A DNA stretch of 64,000 nt, from contig JANQRB010000157.1 in the NCBI GenBank assembly GCA_028284775.1, forward strand, positions 1-64,000, given 5' to 3'. Below, piece after piece: positions 1 to 9,504 of this stretch; the stretch's first letter is position 1, and every line of letters begins with the position of its first letter. The stretch is from Candidatus Kapaibacterium sp. (lineage in GTDB: Bacteria; Bacteroidota; Ignavibacteria; Kapaibacteriales; UBA7675). The position numbers were made by a program, and so were the translations under genes. The notes under the pieces were generated by a model. That model was given only the letters and a program-made list of their open reading frames with translations. It was not told the DNA's origin and ran no database searches.

Positions 1-2
1 TG

Positions 3-299
3 CAAATGTTCTACAATGAGCTTCATCAGGGCCTGACCAGCGTCGAAGCGCTGAATCAGGCCAAGCGGCGTTACCTGGCCGCGGCGGATAATCTCCGCAG
101 CCACCCGCGTTATTGGGCTGCCTTCGCGCTGCTGGGACGCTCGGACAAATTGCAGCTGCCGGAGCAGGTCGCCGAACCCCTGGCTTCTGAAGAAGAATCT
201 TCGCCGTTTACCATGGCAACGGGCGTTGTTGTGACACTCGCGCTGATTGGACTGACTCTCATCGTCCTGCGTCTGCGTTCGCGCCGTCGATCAGCGTGA
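3..299 (+). CDS. CHAT-domain protein, C-terminal fragment (5' end outside window)
   Basis: The reading frame is open to the left edge, so the ATG at 6 is almost certainly internal and the gene starts before the window. The visible 98 residues match the end of a CHAT domain, the caspase-like (clan CD) cysteine protease fold usually fused to TPR repeats: FYNELHQGLTSVEALNQAK, then HPRYWAAFALLG, the typical last strand. The catalytic His and Cys lie upstream and cannot be checked. After the domain come an acidic linker and a hydrophobic segment (about residues 69-89 of the fragment) followed by RLRSRRRSA, which looks like a C-terminal membrane anchor with a basic tail. The last 9 bases overlap the end of the convergent anti-sigma gene. 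CHAT-TPR genes are often found next to ECF sigma genes, but a functional link here is inference. Confidence 0.8.
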   Translation, partial: QMFYNELHQGLTSVEALNQAKRRYLAAADNLRSHPRYWAAFALLGRSDKLQLPEQVAEPLASEEESSPFTMATGVVVTLALIGLTLIVLRLRSRRRSA

Positions 300-1064
300 A
301 ATCCCCTCAAGAGTCCTGGCAATATCGGCAGCTCGATCGGCGTAAACACTATGTGATACTGCGATACGAGCAAAAACATTGTACGCCGAAGCGGGATCGC
401 CTTTCTTCAGAATGCTCAGAGCCAAGAACCATTGGCTATGTTCGAAAAATGGAATTCCGTCGGCGTCGGAGAGCAGATTCTCAAAGAGTTCCTCGGCTTT
501 GGCGGCCGCGCCGCTGGCCAATAAGGCGTTGGCGAAGTAGAATCGTTCGCGCGGAGTGATGGGACGTTCTTCCGCCAACCGACGAAAGGTACGGGCCGCT
601 TCCAGGTAGCGACCGTTCTCATAATGTTCAAAGGCGAGCTCGTCGATCACGATGCTGTCTACTGCGTTCGAGCGCTGCGAATGTAAGGAAGGGTAGGCCT
701 CGAAGTGATGGGCGAACAACTCATTTGTTTTAACCTGCGTCTGCTGGATCGCAAACCAATATCCCAGTCCCGCCAGCATTACGATCGCGGCGGCTGCGGC
801 GTAATACAGCAAGCGGCGTGAGGATTCCCGCGGCAGTGGAGCGGCTTCGACCGACTGCGCCTCCTCTCGCAGCAATTCCAGGTTTCTCTTAATCTTATCG
901 TTGTCATAATTTCGCAGCGCCCTTGCCATCGTACGGTGCAGGTCGACTTCGGCGACAAGGTCAGGATTGCTCAGCATTGCAGCCTCGAATTCCTGATTAG
1001 CACGCGGGTCGAGTTGCCCGGCGAGGTAAAGCTCGATGTCCTCTTCAGAATATGCACCCGTCAT
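291..1064 (-). CDS. Membrane-spanning anti-sigma factor with TPR-like C-terminal domain
   Basis: The 257-residue protein starts 1 bp after the stop of the ECF sigma gene, so the two are almost certainly co-transcribed and translationally coupled. Residues 1-70 look like the cytoplasmic N-terminal domain of anti-sigma factors (YSEEDIELYLAGQLDP, then an acidic helix), but no HxxxCxxC zinc motif is present. One transmembrane helix spans about residues 86-106. The remainder, which should be periplasmic, has TPR-like helical pairs (AFEHYENGRYLEAARTF, FANALLASGAAAKAEELF). The inferred role is to hold the sigma factor at the membrane and sense a periplasmic partner through the TPR region. The 3' end overlaps the convergent CHAT gene by 9 bp. 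Confidence 0.75.
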   Translation of the reverse strand: MTGAYSEEDIELYLAGQLDPRANQEFEAAMLSNPDLVAEVDLHRTMARALRNYDNDKIKRNLELLREEAQSVEAAPLPRESSRRLLYYAAAAAIVMLAGLGYWFAIQQTQVKTNELFAHHFEAYPSLHSQRSNAVDSIVIDELAFEHYENGRYLEAARTFRRLAEERPITPRERFYFANALLASGAAAKAEELFENLLSDADGIPFFEHSQWFLALSILKKGDPASAYNVFARIAVSHSVYADRAADIARTLEGISR

Positions 1065-1065
1065 A

Positions 1066-1683
1066 CTAACGCTCGCTTAGCTCGTTGAAACGCTCATCGG
1101 CCTTAATCGCCTGTGTAAGTCGCTGTTTGCATTTGCACTTGACGTTCTTGGCATATTGAGCGCTTGAAAAGTTCATCTCTTTTGCGATCGCATTCATTGA
1201 AACGCCGGCGAAAAAAAAGCTCAGAACCCGACGGCACTGCGGTGAGAGGCGGTCGAAATGTTCGCGGTAAATTCGATACTCCTCACGACGCTGCATAAAT
1301 TCCAGAATGTCGCTCTCGTCTGCGCCGATATTCGCCAAATTATCCTGATCGTCATTAATGGCAACCAGGCGCTGCCGCTTGCGAGCAACGTTTGACCACA
1401 GATTCCGGCATATTGCAAAAAGATAAGTTTTGAGGCTGGAGCTCAGACGCAATGGACTGTCCTTCAGTCGCTCGTAAATTACAAGCGTCGCTTCCTGAAA
1501 AATGTCCTCTGCATCATCACGCGTTCCGCCGCCGCGCCGAACTAGCTGGGCAACCATTTCAAAATAGGCTGCTCGGAAGCGTCGTAAGCCGGCCACGTCG
1601 CCGGCACCGATAGCCTGCAGCATACTTTGATCCGAAGCCGACTGCATGTGTCCATTGTCACTCTGCATACTGGATCCGATCAA
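1066..1683 (-). CDS. ECF (extracytoplasmic function) RNA polymerase sigma factor
   Basis: The 205-residue protein has sigma-70 region 2 (AEDIFQEATLVIYERL, then the LKTYLFAICRNLW segment) and region 4 with a helix-turn-helix (LSPQCRRVLSFFFAGVSM, IAKEMNFSSAQYAKNVKCKC). It has no regions 1 or 3, as in ECF sigma factors. The N-terminus is longer than usual; Met6, Met13 or Met21 are possible alternative starts. It is first in an operon with the anti-sigma gene, 1 bp apart. Its regulon cannot be read from the window. The Lys/Cys-rich recognition helix (KNVKCKCKQRL) is typical of Bacteroidota ECF factors linked to surface or CHAT proteins. Confidence 0.9.
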   Translation of the reverse strand: MIGSSMQSDNGHMQSASDQSMLQAIGAGDVAGLRRFRAAYFEMVAQLVRRGGGTRDDAEDIFQEATLVIYERLKDSPLRLSSSLKTYLFAICRNLWSNVARKRQRLVAINDDQDNLANIGADESDILEFMQRREEYRIYREHFDRLSPQCRRVLSFFFAGVSMNAIAKEMNFSSAQYAKNVKCKCKQRLTQAIKADERFNELSER

Positions 1684-2256
1684 TTTACTTCGTCCTCTCG
1701 ATCTCGACTCTTACTGCATGACAGCGATTTCAGACTGCGTGTGCGCCTAAGATAAAGAGAATCTTCGTAGCCGGAATAACATTTTTGCACGAAGGGAATC
1801 AGCGAATCGGGGGGATTACCCGGCACAAACGCCGGCCTAGCTCGGCGAATTGCTTGGCTTGACGTGCAATGCGGCAGATCGAGGATTTCGTATACGGGAT
1901 GAGCCGTTTCCGGAGATCACTTATATCACTTCAATCGTCTTCAAAAGTTATATTCTGCCATATTCGAGCCGACCGTCGGAGTACGAGTGATTTCCAACAC
2001 TTTCGAGCGGAATCGGCTTCTGACCATGCGTCGATCCGCAAAATCCTTTCCAGTTAGGTCAGGCTTGTTATTCGATTGGGCAAGCCAGGCTTACACTTTG
2101 GCTGCTTGAGAAATTTGTCTTCAAAAATCTCTATTACGACTCGGCACCAAGGAAAGGATGAACGAGCCGTTCTGCCGAAGGTTCAAAAAGTGCGCGGCGG
2201 CTCAATGCAATTTTGCGTTATTTGTGCTGCAGTGAGTTAACAAGGTATGGCTTTCA
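1684..2256. other. Intergenic region, 573 bp
   Basis: Divergent region between the sigma operon and the DUF900 lipoprotein gene, so it should hold both promoters. I could not pick a convincing promoter pair, and short reading frames here show no protein-like composition. An AAGG motif about 10 bp before 2257 is the likely ribosome binding site of the next gene. Confidence 0.5.
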
Positions 2257-3390
2257 ATGCGGATCAAACTATTCCTCTTGTTACTGGGCACCTGTCTGCT
2301 GGGCGCTTGTAAGGCAGCGCCGCCCCAACAAAACGCTGTGCCGCTGAAGCCTGAGGGGACCGGCTGGACAGGCTTTGGCATAATGCGCAGCGACTCGACC
2401 GACTATGAGGTTGTTGAGATATTCTATGGCACCGATCGACGGGCCACGGGCTCGGACGACGAGGAAGATTATTTTCTCGGTGAACGCGGCGACCTGACCT
2501 ATGGTCGACTGCGTGTGAGCATACCTAAGCAGCACCGCACCGGCGTGCTGGATTCACCGCCCTTCTGGGCACCCGACTGGCTGCCCTTGTTCGGCAAAAA
2601 TCCCGGCGACCATATTGTTCTCCTGAGCATAGAGCCTCTGCTGAATGAAAGCCTGACCGGCGCGCGAAAGTCTCGCGATACAGCGGCGCTGGTACGCGAC
2701 GCACTTGTATTCATTCACGGCTTTAACACCAGCTTTGAAGATGCCGCTCGCCGCTGTGCGCAGATAACCTACGATCTGAAATTTCCCGGCGTACCCGCGC
2801 TCTTCAGCTGGCCCTCCGAGGGTACCTGGTCGCCATTAGCATATACGGCCGACGAAGCGGATGCGCGCTGGACCGTGCCGCACCTGGCCGAATTTCTGGC
2901 CGTCGTTGCCGAAAGATCGGGAGCTCACCGTGTGCATATTTTGGCCCACAGCATGGGAACGCGCGCGCTTACTGCGGCTCTTCGTATCGCTCTGAACCGC
3001 GATTCGCTGCGTTTCAATCAGGTAATCCTGGCGGCGCCCGACATCGATGCGGCGGAATTTCGGCGGGATATCGGTCCGGCGATCGTCGGCGCCGCCGAAC
3101 GAATCACTCTTTACGCTTCGTCCAACGATCGGGCCTTAGCGTTTTCCCGTGTTGTGCACGACAATCAAATGGCCGGCGAAGGCGGACAGAACATCGTCCT
3201 GCTCGATGGTATCGACACGATCGATGCCTCCGAGCTGGACCCGGATTTGCTTGGGCATTCGTATTTCTCGGAAGTACCCTCGGTAATCGATGATTTGTTC
3301 AAGCTGCTTCGCCATCGCCTTGGACCGGACGAACGCCGCCTCGAATCCCGGCAGCGCGGCAATGCGCGCTACTGGCTTTTGCCGCCATAA
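2257..3390 (+). CDS. Alpha/beta hydrolase lipoprotein, DUF900 family
   Basis: The 377-residue protein has a lipoprotein signal (MRIKLFLLLLGTCLLGAC, acylated Cys18). It has an alpha/beta-hydrolase core of the DUF900 type: FYGTDRRATG near residue 56, the oxyanion-side motif LVFIHGFNTSF, FSWPSEG, and the nucleophile elbow AHSMGT with Ser232. APDIDAAEF probably carries the acid, and LGHSYFSEVPSV near residue 330 supplies the expected histidine, so the catalytic triad looks complete. DUF900 proteins are poorly characterised serine hydrolases; the substrate is unknown. A weak AAGG ribosome binding site lies upstream. The gene is monocistronic as far as can be seen. Confidence 0.85.
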   Translation: MRIKLFLLLLGTCLLGACKAAPPQQNAVPLKPEGTGWTGFGIMRSDSTDYEVVEIFYGTDRRATGSDDEEDYFLGERGDLTYGRLRVSIPKQHRTGVLDSPPFWAPDWLPLFGKNPGDHIVLLSIEPLLNESLTGARKSRDTAALVRDALVFIHGFNTSFEDAARRCAQITYDLKFPGVPALFSWPSEGTWSPLAYTADEADARWTVPHLAEFLAVVAERSGAHRVHILAHSMGTRALTAALRIALNRDSLRFNQVILAAPDIDAAEFRRDIGPAIVGAAERITLYASSNDRALAFSRVVHDNQMAGEGGQNIVLLDGIDTIDASELDPDLLGHSYFSEVPSVIDDLFKLLRHRLGPDERRLESRQRGNARYWLLPP

Positions 3391-4220
3391 TTTTAGGCCA
3401 ATGTATGCGATTCCGCCGGGGACGGCCCCATCCCTTCCTGCGACAACCGTGGTCGGACGGATTGAGCGTGATGATCGCATAGTGAAGATCGGGCATCGTC
3501 CATATTCCCCTGTCGGGTCTTGCTCTGGAGCAGACTTCTGTCGAATCGAGTGCAGATCCATCCATCGATTATACGAAGCGCACACGTACTTCCCGGCAGG
3601 ACAGCAGACGAGTTAAACTCGACTTACACACAGCACATCTTTCGCTTAAGGAATAAATTCAGGGCTTTTGACCAGCCGAGATTGGATGGACAGGAGGATC
3701 GACAGGGCTCTCTACTACCTAAATACTACCCCCTCATTGCTGGACTTTGGGCCCACCTGTGTTATATTGCGAGCAGGTGATTGCAGCCTTGATTGCAATA
3801 CGCTTTGTTTTATCACTTAACACTGCCGGTGATAGCGAAGCGTCCAACCGGCGACTGAATGCGTACGGCGCGGAACAGTCGTAGTGATTATTAACCAATG
3901 TTACAATTTCATTAATCCAAGTCAACGATTCGGCTGCCTGATCAAGCAAGCCCGAGTGTTAGCTTATTGGCCTGAATTCCGATCGATCACGGATTTGTAG
4001 ATCAGCAATCTGTCTTTCCTGCCGGGCAAGGCCATGCATTGTATTGCCGACCGGGAGCAAGGGCTGTTTTCCAGCGCTCAGATCTGCGAATCGTCCATCA
4101 GGCGCAGAGTCGTAAGCGCGCTATTCACGATGTCGTGGCCAGACATTGTTATTTCTACCGTTCAGTATCATTATCACTGTTTTGTTTAAAACCATTGTTC
4201 ACGAACCTTAGGCGGAGACC
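3391..4220. other. Intergenic region, 830 bp
   Basis: No convincing gene. Short reading frames overlap each other and have no conserved motif or signal peptide. The right end provides the leader and a GGCGGAG ribosome binding site for the FG-GAP gene. Confidence 0.5.
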
Positions 4221-7200
4221 ATGAAATCAATGAAGCCTCTCTCAATTATTGCAGGCTCACTCAGTCTGGCAATCCTGTTGATTCTGACGGGACTTCAAAA
4301 GTCCACTACAGAGAATCAACCTGCCGGACATTCCCTAAGCGCCCACAACGGCCTTAGCCCCCAAAGCCAGAATGTTGATATGCCATCGGCTGCTGTCGAT
4401 TCCGACTGGCTGGCAACTGTTCAGAAAAATATTAAACAGGAGGAGTATCACATCAGCTTCGATGAGGCCAGCGGCCAGTACCAATCTCCCAATCGCAACA
4501 ACAATATTCGTTTTTACTATCGGCCGGATGGATTTACCGCGCAGCCGAGAGTAACGCGAGTACCATTGTTCGACCTAACGGATGTCGACATTGCCGAAGA
4601 AGACAAAGTTTACCGGGAGCTTACACCCTGGAAACTCGAGCTCACAGTCGCAGGGCTGGGACGGGGCACGAATCTCGAGAGCTTTGATGCTACCGAAATC
4701 GAGGTCGACCGCCATACCGCCCGGGCTGCAGATGATGCGATGCAGGTTAACTATACCAACACTTCCGAGGGAATGCGCCAGGACTTCATAGTCAAACAGC
4801 GACCGGAGGGCGATGGTAACCTGACAGTTAAACTCGATATTGCGGGCGATGTAAGTTTCTCTGTCGACAACAATACGGCCGTGTTCGCAGATGCCAGCGG
4901 CGCAGAGGCAATGCGCTACAGCGATCTGAAGGTATGGGATGCCGCCGGCCTTCCCCTGGAAGCCTGGATGGAAGCCGCCGGCGATGCGAGTCTGGCCCTG
5001 GTGGTTAACGACTTCGATGCTGAATATCCGATAACGATCGATCCGATTTCAACGAGTATTAACTGGCAGTACAGTCCCGTGCAAAAGGATGCGGAGTTTG
5101 GCTTTTCCGTATCGCATGCCGGCGACGTGAACGGCGACGGTTTCGGCGACATACTGGTAGGTTCCTATCTCTATGACAAAGGGCAGAATAACGAAGGACG
5201 GATTTTTGTCTTTCACGGCTCGGCGAGCGGGACATCTACGCTCGTCAACTGGTCGGCGGAAAGCGATCAGGCCGGCGCGCGCTTCGGCCATTGTGTTGCG
5301 GCCGCCGGCGACGTCAATGGCGACGGCTTCGGCGATGTCGTTGCAGGCGCGTATCAATACGACTTAAACAAAACCAACGAGGGTGCCCTGTTTCTCTGGG
5401 AAGGCTCGAGCATCGGGCTGGGTGACCAGGGAGCGGGGCTCCCCACTAATGCCGATTGGGAGGATTACGGCCAGCAGGCGAACGCCAACTATGGCATCTC
5501 GGTTGCCTGCGCCGGTGATGTGAACGGCGACGGCTTCAGCGATATTATCGCCGGCGCGCATAACTACAATGCCGGCAAAACCGATGAAGGCATCGTCTAT
5601 GTCTTTCACGGCTCGTCCACAGGTCCCTCGCTGACCTGCGACTGGCTGGCCGAAAGCAACCAGGCCAGCGCCAAACTCGGGCGTTCCGTGGCCTCCGCCG
5701 GCGATGTCAATGGCGATGGCTTCAGCGACGTCATCATCGGCGCGTTTAAGTTTAACAATGGCAAAACAGACGAAGGCATCGCCTTGATTTATCATGGCAG
5801 CGCCACGGGTCTGTTGGGACTCGGCGGGGGCGGCACCGCCGCCGTTCCCGGCTCCGCCAACTGGCTGGGCGAAGGCGATCAGGCAACAGCCTACTACGGT
5901 TTTGCCGTCGGTTCGGCCGGCGACGTCAACGGCGACGGCTACAGTGATGTTATTGTCGGTGCTTACCTGTACAATAACGGACAGAACAACGAAGGACTGG
6001 CTTGTGTCTACCACGGCGGCCAGTTCGGTGTTCAGGCGCCCCTTGGTCAGAACGGCAACCCCGGCAACGCGGACTGGACCGCGGAAGCCAACCAGGGCTC
6101 GGCCGAATTGGGACGTGAAGTCGGCATGGCCGGTGATGTCAACGGTGACGGCTACAGCGATGTGCTGCTCGCCGCCCATCTCTACGACGACGGTCAGAGC
6201 AATGAAGGCGCTGCCTGGGTTTATCTTGGCGGCGCCAACGGTCTGGGCGACGACGGTACGCCCGACAATGCCGACTGGGAAGTGCAAAGCAATCAGGCGG
6301 GCGCTAAATTCGGCCGTAGTATCTCCACTGCCGGCGATGTGAATGGCGACGGCTATTCGGATATCCTCGTCGGCGCGTACCATTGGGACGACATTTACTC
6401 GAATGCGGGCCGCGCTTTTGTTTATCACGGCGGACCCTATGGACCGACCGCAACGGCGGCCTGGACTTCCTCGGGCAGCTCCACCGGCACCTACGGCTTT
6501 GCCATTGCGGGCGCGGGCGATGTGAACGGCGATGGCTACGAAGATATTCTGCTCGGCGATTATTTCTTTGATAACGGCCATACGAACGAAGGCCGCGCCC
6601 TGCTCTTTCTCGGCAGCGCGACCGGGCCGGGCAGCACCGCCGACTGGAGCTTCGAGCGCAATAGCGACTATGGCAACCTGGGCTTTGCCGTAGCGGGCGC
6701 GGGCGATGTGAACGGCGACGGCTTCGCGGACGTCATTATCGGCTCGCCGGCGGCGCTGTCGACGCAGCCCCGCGCTTATGTCTTTCATGGTTCCGCCACC
6801 GGCCTCGGCTCAACGCAGGACTGGCTGACTGCCGGTCAGGGATCCCTTAACAACTACGGCATTAGCGTTGCCTCCGCGGGCGACGTGAACGGCGACGGTT
6901 ACAGCGACGTTATTGTTGGCGACTGGCGATACACGAATGGCGAGAATAACGAAGGTCGGGCCTATGTTTATCACGGTTCGGCCAGCGGCCTCTCGACTAC
7001 TGCCGACTGGACGCAAGAGAGCAATCAGATCGATGCTTTCTTCGGTCGCGACGTATCCGGCGCGGGCGATGTGAATGGCGACGGCTTCAGCGACGTAGCG
7101 GTAGGCGCCTCCAACTATGATAACGGTCAGACGGACGAAGGCAGCGTCTTTGTCTATCACGGTTCGTCAGGCGGCCTGTCGTCGACGGCCAATTGGACGG

Positions 7201-8447
7201 CCGAAGCAGATCAGGCAAGCGCCGACTTTGGCTATGCCGTGAGCGCCGCGGGCGATGTGAATGGTGATGGCTATAGCGATCTGGCGATTGGAGCCCGTAC
7301 CTATGACAACGGCCAAACCGACGAGGGCGCCGTCTTCCTCTGGGAAGGATCGGCGACCGGACTGGGCGCTAACGGCAATCCCGGCAATGCCGATTGGAGC
7401 GTCGAAAGTGATGTGGCAAACGCCGAGTTCGGCGTGTCGCTTGCTTCCGCGGGCGACGTGGACGCTGACGGCACCGGCGACCTGCTTGTCGGCGCGGACG
7501 AGTATTCCAACGGGCAATCAGGCGAAGGCGCGGCCTTCCTGTATCTGGGCAGCAGTAGCGGCTTGAGTTCCAGCGCCGACTGGTCGATTGAGAGTGATCA
7601 GGCAAGCGCCGCCCTCGGGCGTTCAGTAGCCTCCGCCGGCGATGTTGACGGCGATGGCGATGCCGACATATTGGTGAGTGCTCCGCTCTTCAATGCAAGC
7701 CTTACCGATGATGGACAGGTGTCGCTATTCCTCGGCAATTCCGGCGCCGGCGTTGGTCGGCTCCCGCAGCAGTTTCGTCCGAGCAGTTCAACGGCTATCA
7801 TCGCCGCTCTGCGCAGCACTTCGCAAAGTGAAGTGCGTCTTCGTTTCTTCGGCCGTTCCTTCTTCGGTCGCGTGGATGCCACGCCGCAGTACGAGGTGAT
7901 CGCCTTTGGCAATGACTTCAGCGCCGGCACGCTCATCGACGGCACGGAAAGCGATTTGGGCCTCAATGGTCTCACATTCACGGAAGACATCGACAACCTG
8001 AGCTCCAATACGCTCTACAAATGGCGGGCGCGGCTGGAATTCGATATTGCCGGCGGAGCGCCGCAGCGATTCTCGGCCTGGATCTATTCCGATGGCGCTT
8101 CGGGTCTTGGCGAAGCCGACTTTAGAACCGATGCCGCCCCGAAGCAGGCATTCGCTGTTGGCGGTACCGACGCCGGAGCCTCGCGCCTCAGCTTGCTGCC
8201 TGCCTATCCGAATCCCGCGCAGCGCCAGGTGACGATTTCCTTTGCACTGGCCGATCAGGCTTCGGTGCGCATCGATGTCTATGATGCCCGCGGCGTCCTG
8301 CAATTGACAGCGCTGCAAACATCGGAGCTTCAGACCGGCAGTCACACGATTAGATTTGAGGCCGATGGATTGAATTCCGGCGAATACTTCTACACGGTTA
8401 TCGCCGGCGACGAGCGCAGTACGGGCAGTTTCCTGTTGCTACGCTAA
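4221..8447 (+). CDS. Large secreted FG-GAP repeat protein with T9SS sorting domain
   Basis: The 1,408-residue protein starts with a signal anchor (hydrophobic about residues 8-22). An N-terminal beta-rich region of about 270 residues is followed by 14 FG-GAP repeats spaced about 55-75 residues. Each centres on the calcium-binding loop GDVNGDG(F/Y)SD followed by (V/I)IVGA, as in integrin-alpha beta-propellers; the last two vary (GDVDADGTGD, GDVDGDGDAD). Fourteen blades would make two 7-bladed propellers (inference). A fibronectin-like region precedes the sorting domain (PAYPNPAQRQVTISF near residue 1330 to the terminal FLLLR). The expected location is the outside of the cell, with a role in adhesion or calcium-dependent binding. 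A strong terminator follows at 8509. Confidence 0.9.
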   Translation: MKSMKPLSIIAGSLSLAILLILTGLQKSTTENQPAGHSLSAHNGLSPQSQNVDMPSAAVDSDWLATVQKNIKQEEYHISFDEASGQYQSPNRNNNIRFYYRPDGFTAQPRVTRVPLFDLTDVDIAEEDKVYRELTPWKLELTVAGLGRGTNLESFDATEIEVDRHTARAADDAMQVNYTNTSEGMRQDFIVKQRPEGDGNLTVKLDIAGDVSFSVDNNTAVFADASGAEAMRYSDLKVWDAAGLPLEAWMEAAGDASLALVVNDFDAEYPITIDPISTSINWQYSPVQKDAEFGFSVSHAGDVNGDGFGDILVGSYLYDKGQNNEGRIFVFHGSASGTSTLVNWSAESDQAGARFGHCVAAAGDVNGDGFGDVVAGAYQYDLNKTNEGALFLWEGSSIGLGDQGAGLPTNADWEDYGQQANANYGISVACAGDVNGDGFSDIIAGAHNYNAGKTDEGIVYVFHGSSTGPSLTCDWLAESNQASAKLGRSVASAGDVNGDGFSDVIIGAFKFNNGKTDEGIALIYHGSATGLLGLGGGGTAAVPGSANWLGEGDQATAYYGFAVGSAGDVNGDGYSDVIVGAYLYNNGQNNEGLACVYHGGQFGVQAPLGQNGNPGNADWTAEANQGSAELGREVGMAGDVNGDGYSDVLLAAHLYDDGQSNEGAAWVYLGGANGLGDDGTPDNADWEVQSNQAGAKFGRSISTAGDVNGDGYSDILVGAYHWDDIYSNAGRAFVYHGGPYGPTATAAWTSSGSSTGTYGFAIAGAGDVNGDGYEDILLGDYFFDNGHTNEGRALLFLGSATGPGSTADWSFERNSDYGNLGFAVAGAGDVNGDGFADVIIGSPAALSTQPRAYVFHGSATGLGSTQDWLTAGQGSLNNYGISVASAGDVNGDGYSDVIVGDWRYTNGENNEGRAYVYHGSASGLSTTADWTQESNQIDAFFGRDVSGAGDVNGDGFSDVAVGASNYDNGQTDEGSVFVYHGSSGGLSSTANWTAEADQASADFGYAVSAAGDVNGDGYSDLAIGARTYDNGQTDEGAVFLWEGSATGLGANGNPGNADWSVESDVANAEFGVSLASAGDVDADGTGDLLVGADEYSNGQSGEGAAFLYLGSSSGLSSSADWSIESDQASAALGRSVASAGDVDGDGDADILVSAPLFNASLTDDGQVSLFLGNSGAGVGRLPQQFRPSSSTAIIAALRSTSQSEVRLRFFGRSFFGRVDATPQYEVIAFGNDFSAGTLIDGTESDLGLNGLTFTEDIDNLSSNTLYKWRARLEFDIAGGAPQRFSAWIYSDGASGLGEADFRTDAAPKQAFAVGGTDAGASRLSLLPAYPNPAQRQVTISFALADQASVRIDVYDARGVLQLTALQTSELQTGSHTIRFEADGLNSGEYFYTVIAGDERSTGSFLLLR

Positions 8448-8508
8448 GACAGACTTGGGTTTTCCTGATACGCACGGTGGCAGTGGAACAGCTTTTTCTG
8501 CTGCCGGA

Positions 8509-8539
8509 ACGGCAGTCCTTCGGGGCTGCCGTTTTTTTT
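8509..8539 (+). terminator. Rho-independent terminator after the FG-GAP gene
   Basis: A 10-bp stem (ACGGCAGTCC with GGGCTGCCGT, one G-T pair) closes a TTCG tetraloop and runs straight into eight T residues. It lies 61 bp after the stop codon. This is the clearest intrinsic terminator in the window. Confidence 0.9.
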
Positions 8540-8644
8540 GGGGAAGGGTACCGGCAACCTTCCGGCGGGATCGGGGTTCTTGATTCAGAGGCTCCTTCGT
8601 TCAGCCGGAAATGCATACACAATGTAACTTTATTCGAATCGTTG

Positions 8645-8652
8645 TATTTTTG
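8645..8652 (+). promoter_or_regulatory. Possible Bacteroidota-type -7 box for the thioredoxin-like gene
   Basis: TATTTTTG matches the Bacteroidota -7 consensus TAnnTTTG and lies 63 bp before the start codon, just after the terminator of the previous gene. I see no good TTG at -33, so this is weak. Confidence 0.3.
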
Positions 8653-8715
8653 GCCCTTAAGGAGCCGCAACTTTTTCTCTGTCACATATCAATCACGACT
8701 CATACAGCATACATT

Positions 8716-9504
8716 ATGCAAGGTAAATTCTTCAGGCTGGCAGCTCTGCTGATCCTCTCCGTACTTCCGCTCAGCGCGGGACAAATCGTCGAGGATTTCA
8801 CCAAGACCGACATTGACGGCGTTACGACCTCACTCTACGACGAGCTGGCGCAAGGCAAGGCTGTCATGTTGGATTTCTTCAGCATTCAATGTCATATCTG
8901 CAAAGAAAAAACGCAGTATATCAATGCCATTCAGAAGGATTACGGCGCGCGGCTGAGCGTCTGGAAAATCAGCGTTAACGGCCATGATCGCGAACCGCCC
9001 GAAAAAATTCACCGTTTCAACGGCTGGTATAATTCGCAGGTGCGCGCCTTTTCCAACGGGGTGGATGAATTTGCCTACTTCCGCGGGCTGCTCAATTATG
9101 GCTGGGGCACTCCGACGTATTTTCTCATTCTGCCCGACCGCACGCTGGCATGGGGTCAGCGTGGATTCAGCGATGCGGGATTGCGCAGTCAGCTCAATGC
9201 CGCCGGCCTTGCACCAACCGATGTCGCCCTTCAGGAGCTTAGGCTGACAGATTTCGCCCTGGCGCCCAATCCCGCCGCCGATCGTAGTATGCTTCGCTTT
9301 AGCCTGCTCGAAAGCAGCAGTGTCCGCGTCAATCTCTATGACGCAATGGGACGGCAGCTCAAGCAGCTGTTTAATGGCTATGCGGTGGCCGGTACGGAGT
9401 ACGCCGTCGGCGTTGCTACGAGCGCACTGCCGGAAGGCATATATTTCCTGGAATTGCTGACGGACAAAGCTCGCACGACGCGCCGGGTGATGGTCTTGCG
9501 TTAA
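8716..9504 (+). CDS. Secreted thioredoxin-like protein with T9SS sorting domain
   Basis: I place the start at the ATG at 8716 because it gives a clean signal peptide (MQGKFFRLAALLILSVLPLS); the open frame begins further upstream with an unlikely sequence. The 262-residue product has a thioredoxin/TlpA-like fold: VMLDFFSIQCHICKEK carries the CxxC pair (CHIC), and the cis-Pro is probably in WGTPTYFLI. A T9SS sorting domain begins at FALAPNPAADRSMLRFS and ends RRVMVLR. T9SS cargo with a thioredoxin domain implies a surface or extracellular redox role; the partner is unknown. It follows the FG-GAP gene but is separated from it by a strong terminator. Confidence 0.85.
   Translation: MQGKFFRLAALLILSVLPLSAGQIVEDFTKTDIDGVTTSLYDELAQGKAVMLDFFSIQCHICKEKTQYINAIQKDYGARLSVWKISVNGHDREPPEKIHRFNGWYNSQVRAFSNGVDEFAYFRGLLNYGWGTPTYFLILPDRTLAWGQRGFSDAGLRSQLNAAGLAPTDVALQELRLTDFALAPNPAADRSMLRFSLLESSSVRVNLYDAMGRQLKQLFNGYAVAGTEYAVGVATSALPEGIYFLELLTDKARTTRRVMVLR

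Noticed and set aside
5364..6788. A 474-codon open frame on the minus strand within the FG-GAP gene
   Set aside because: It is the antisense shadow of the repeat-rich coding sequence; its periodic Ala/Val/Ile pattern mirrors the GDVNGDG repeats, and it has no start context.
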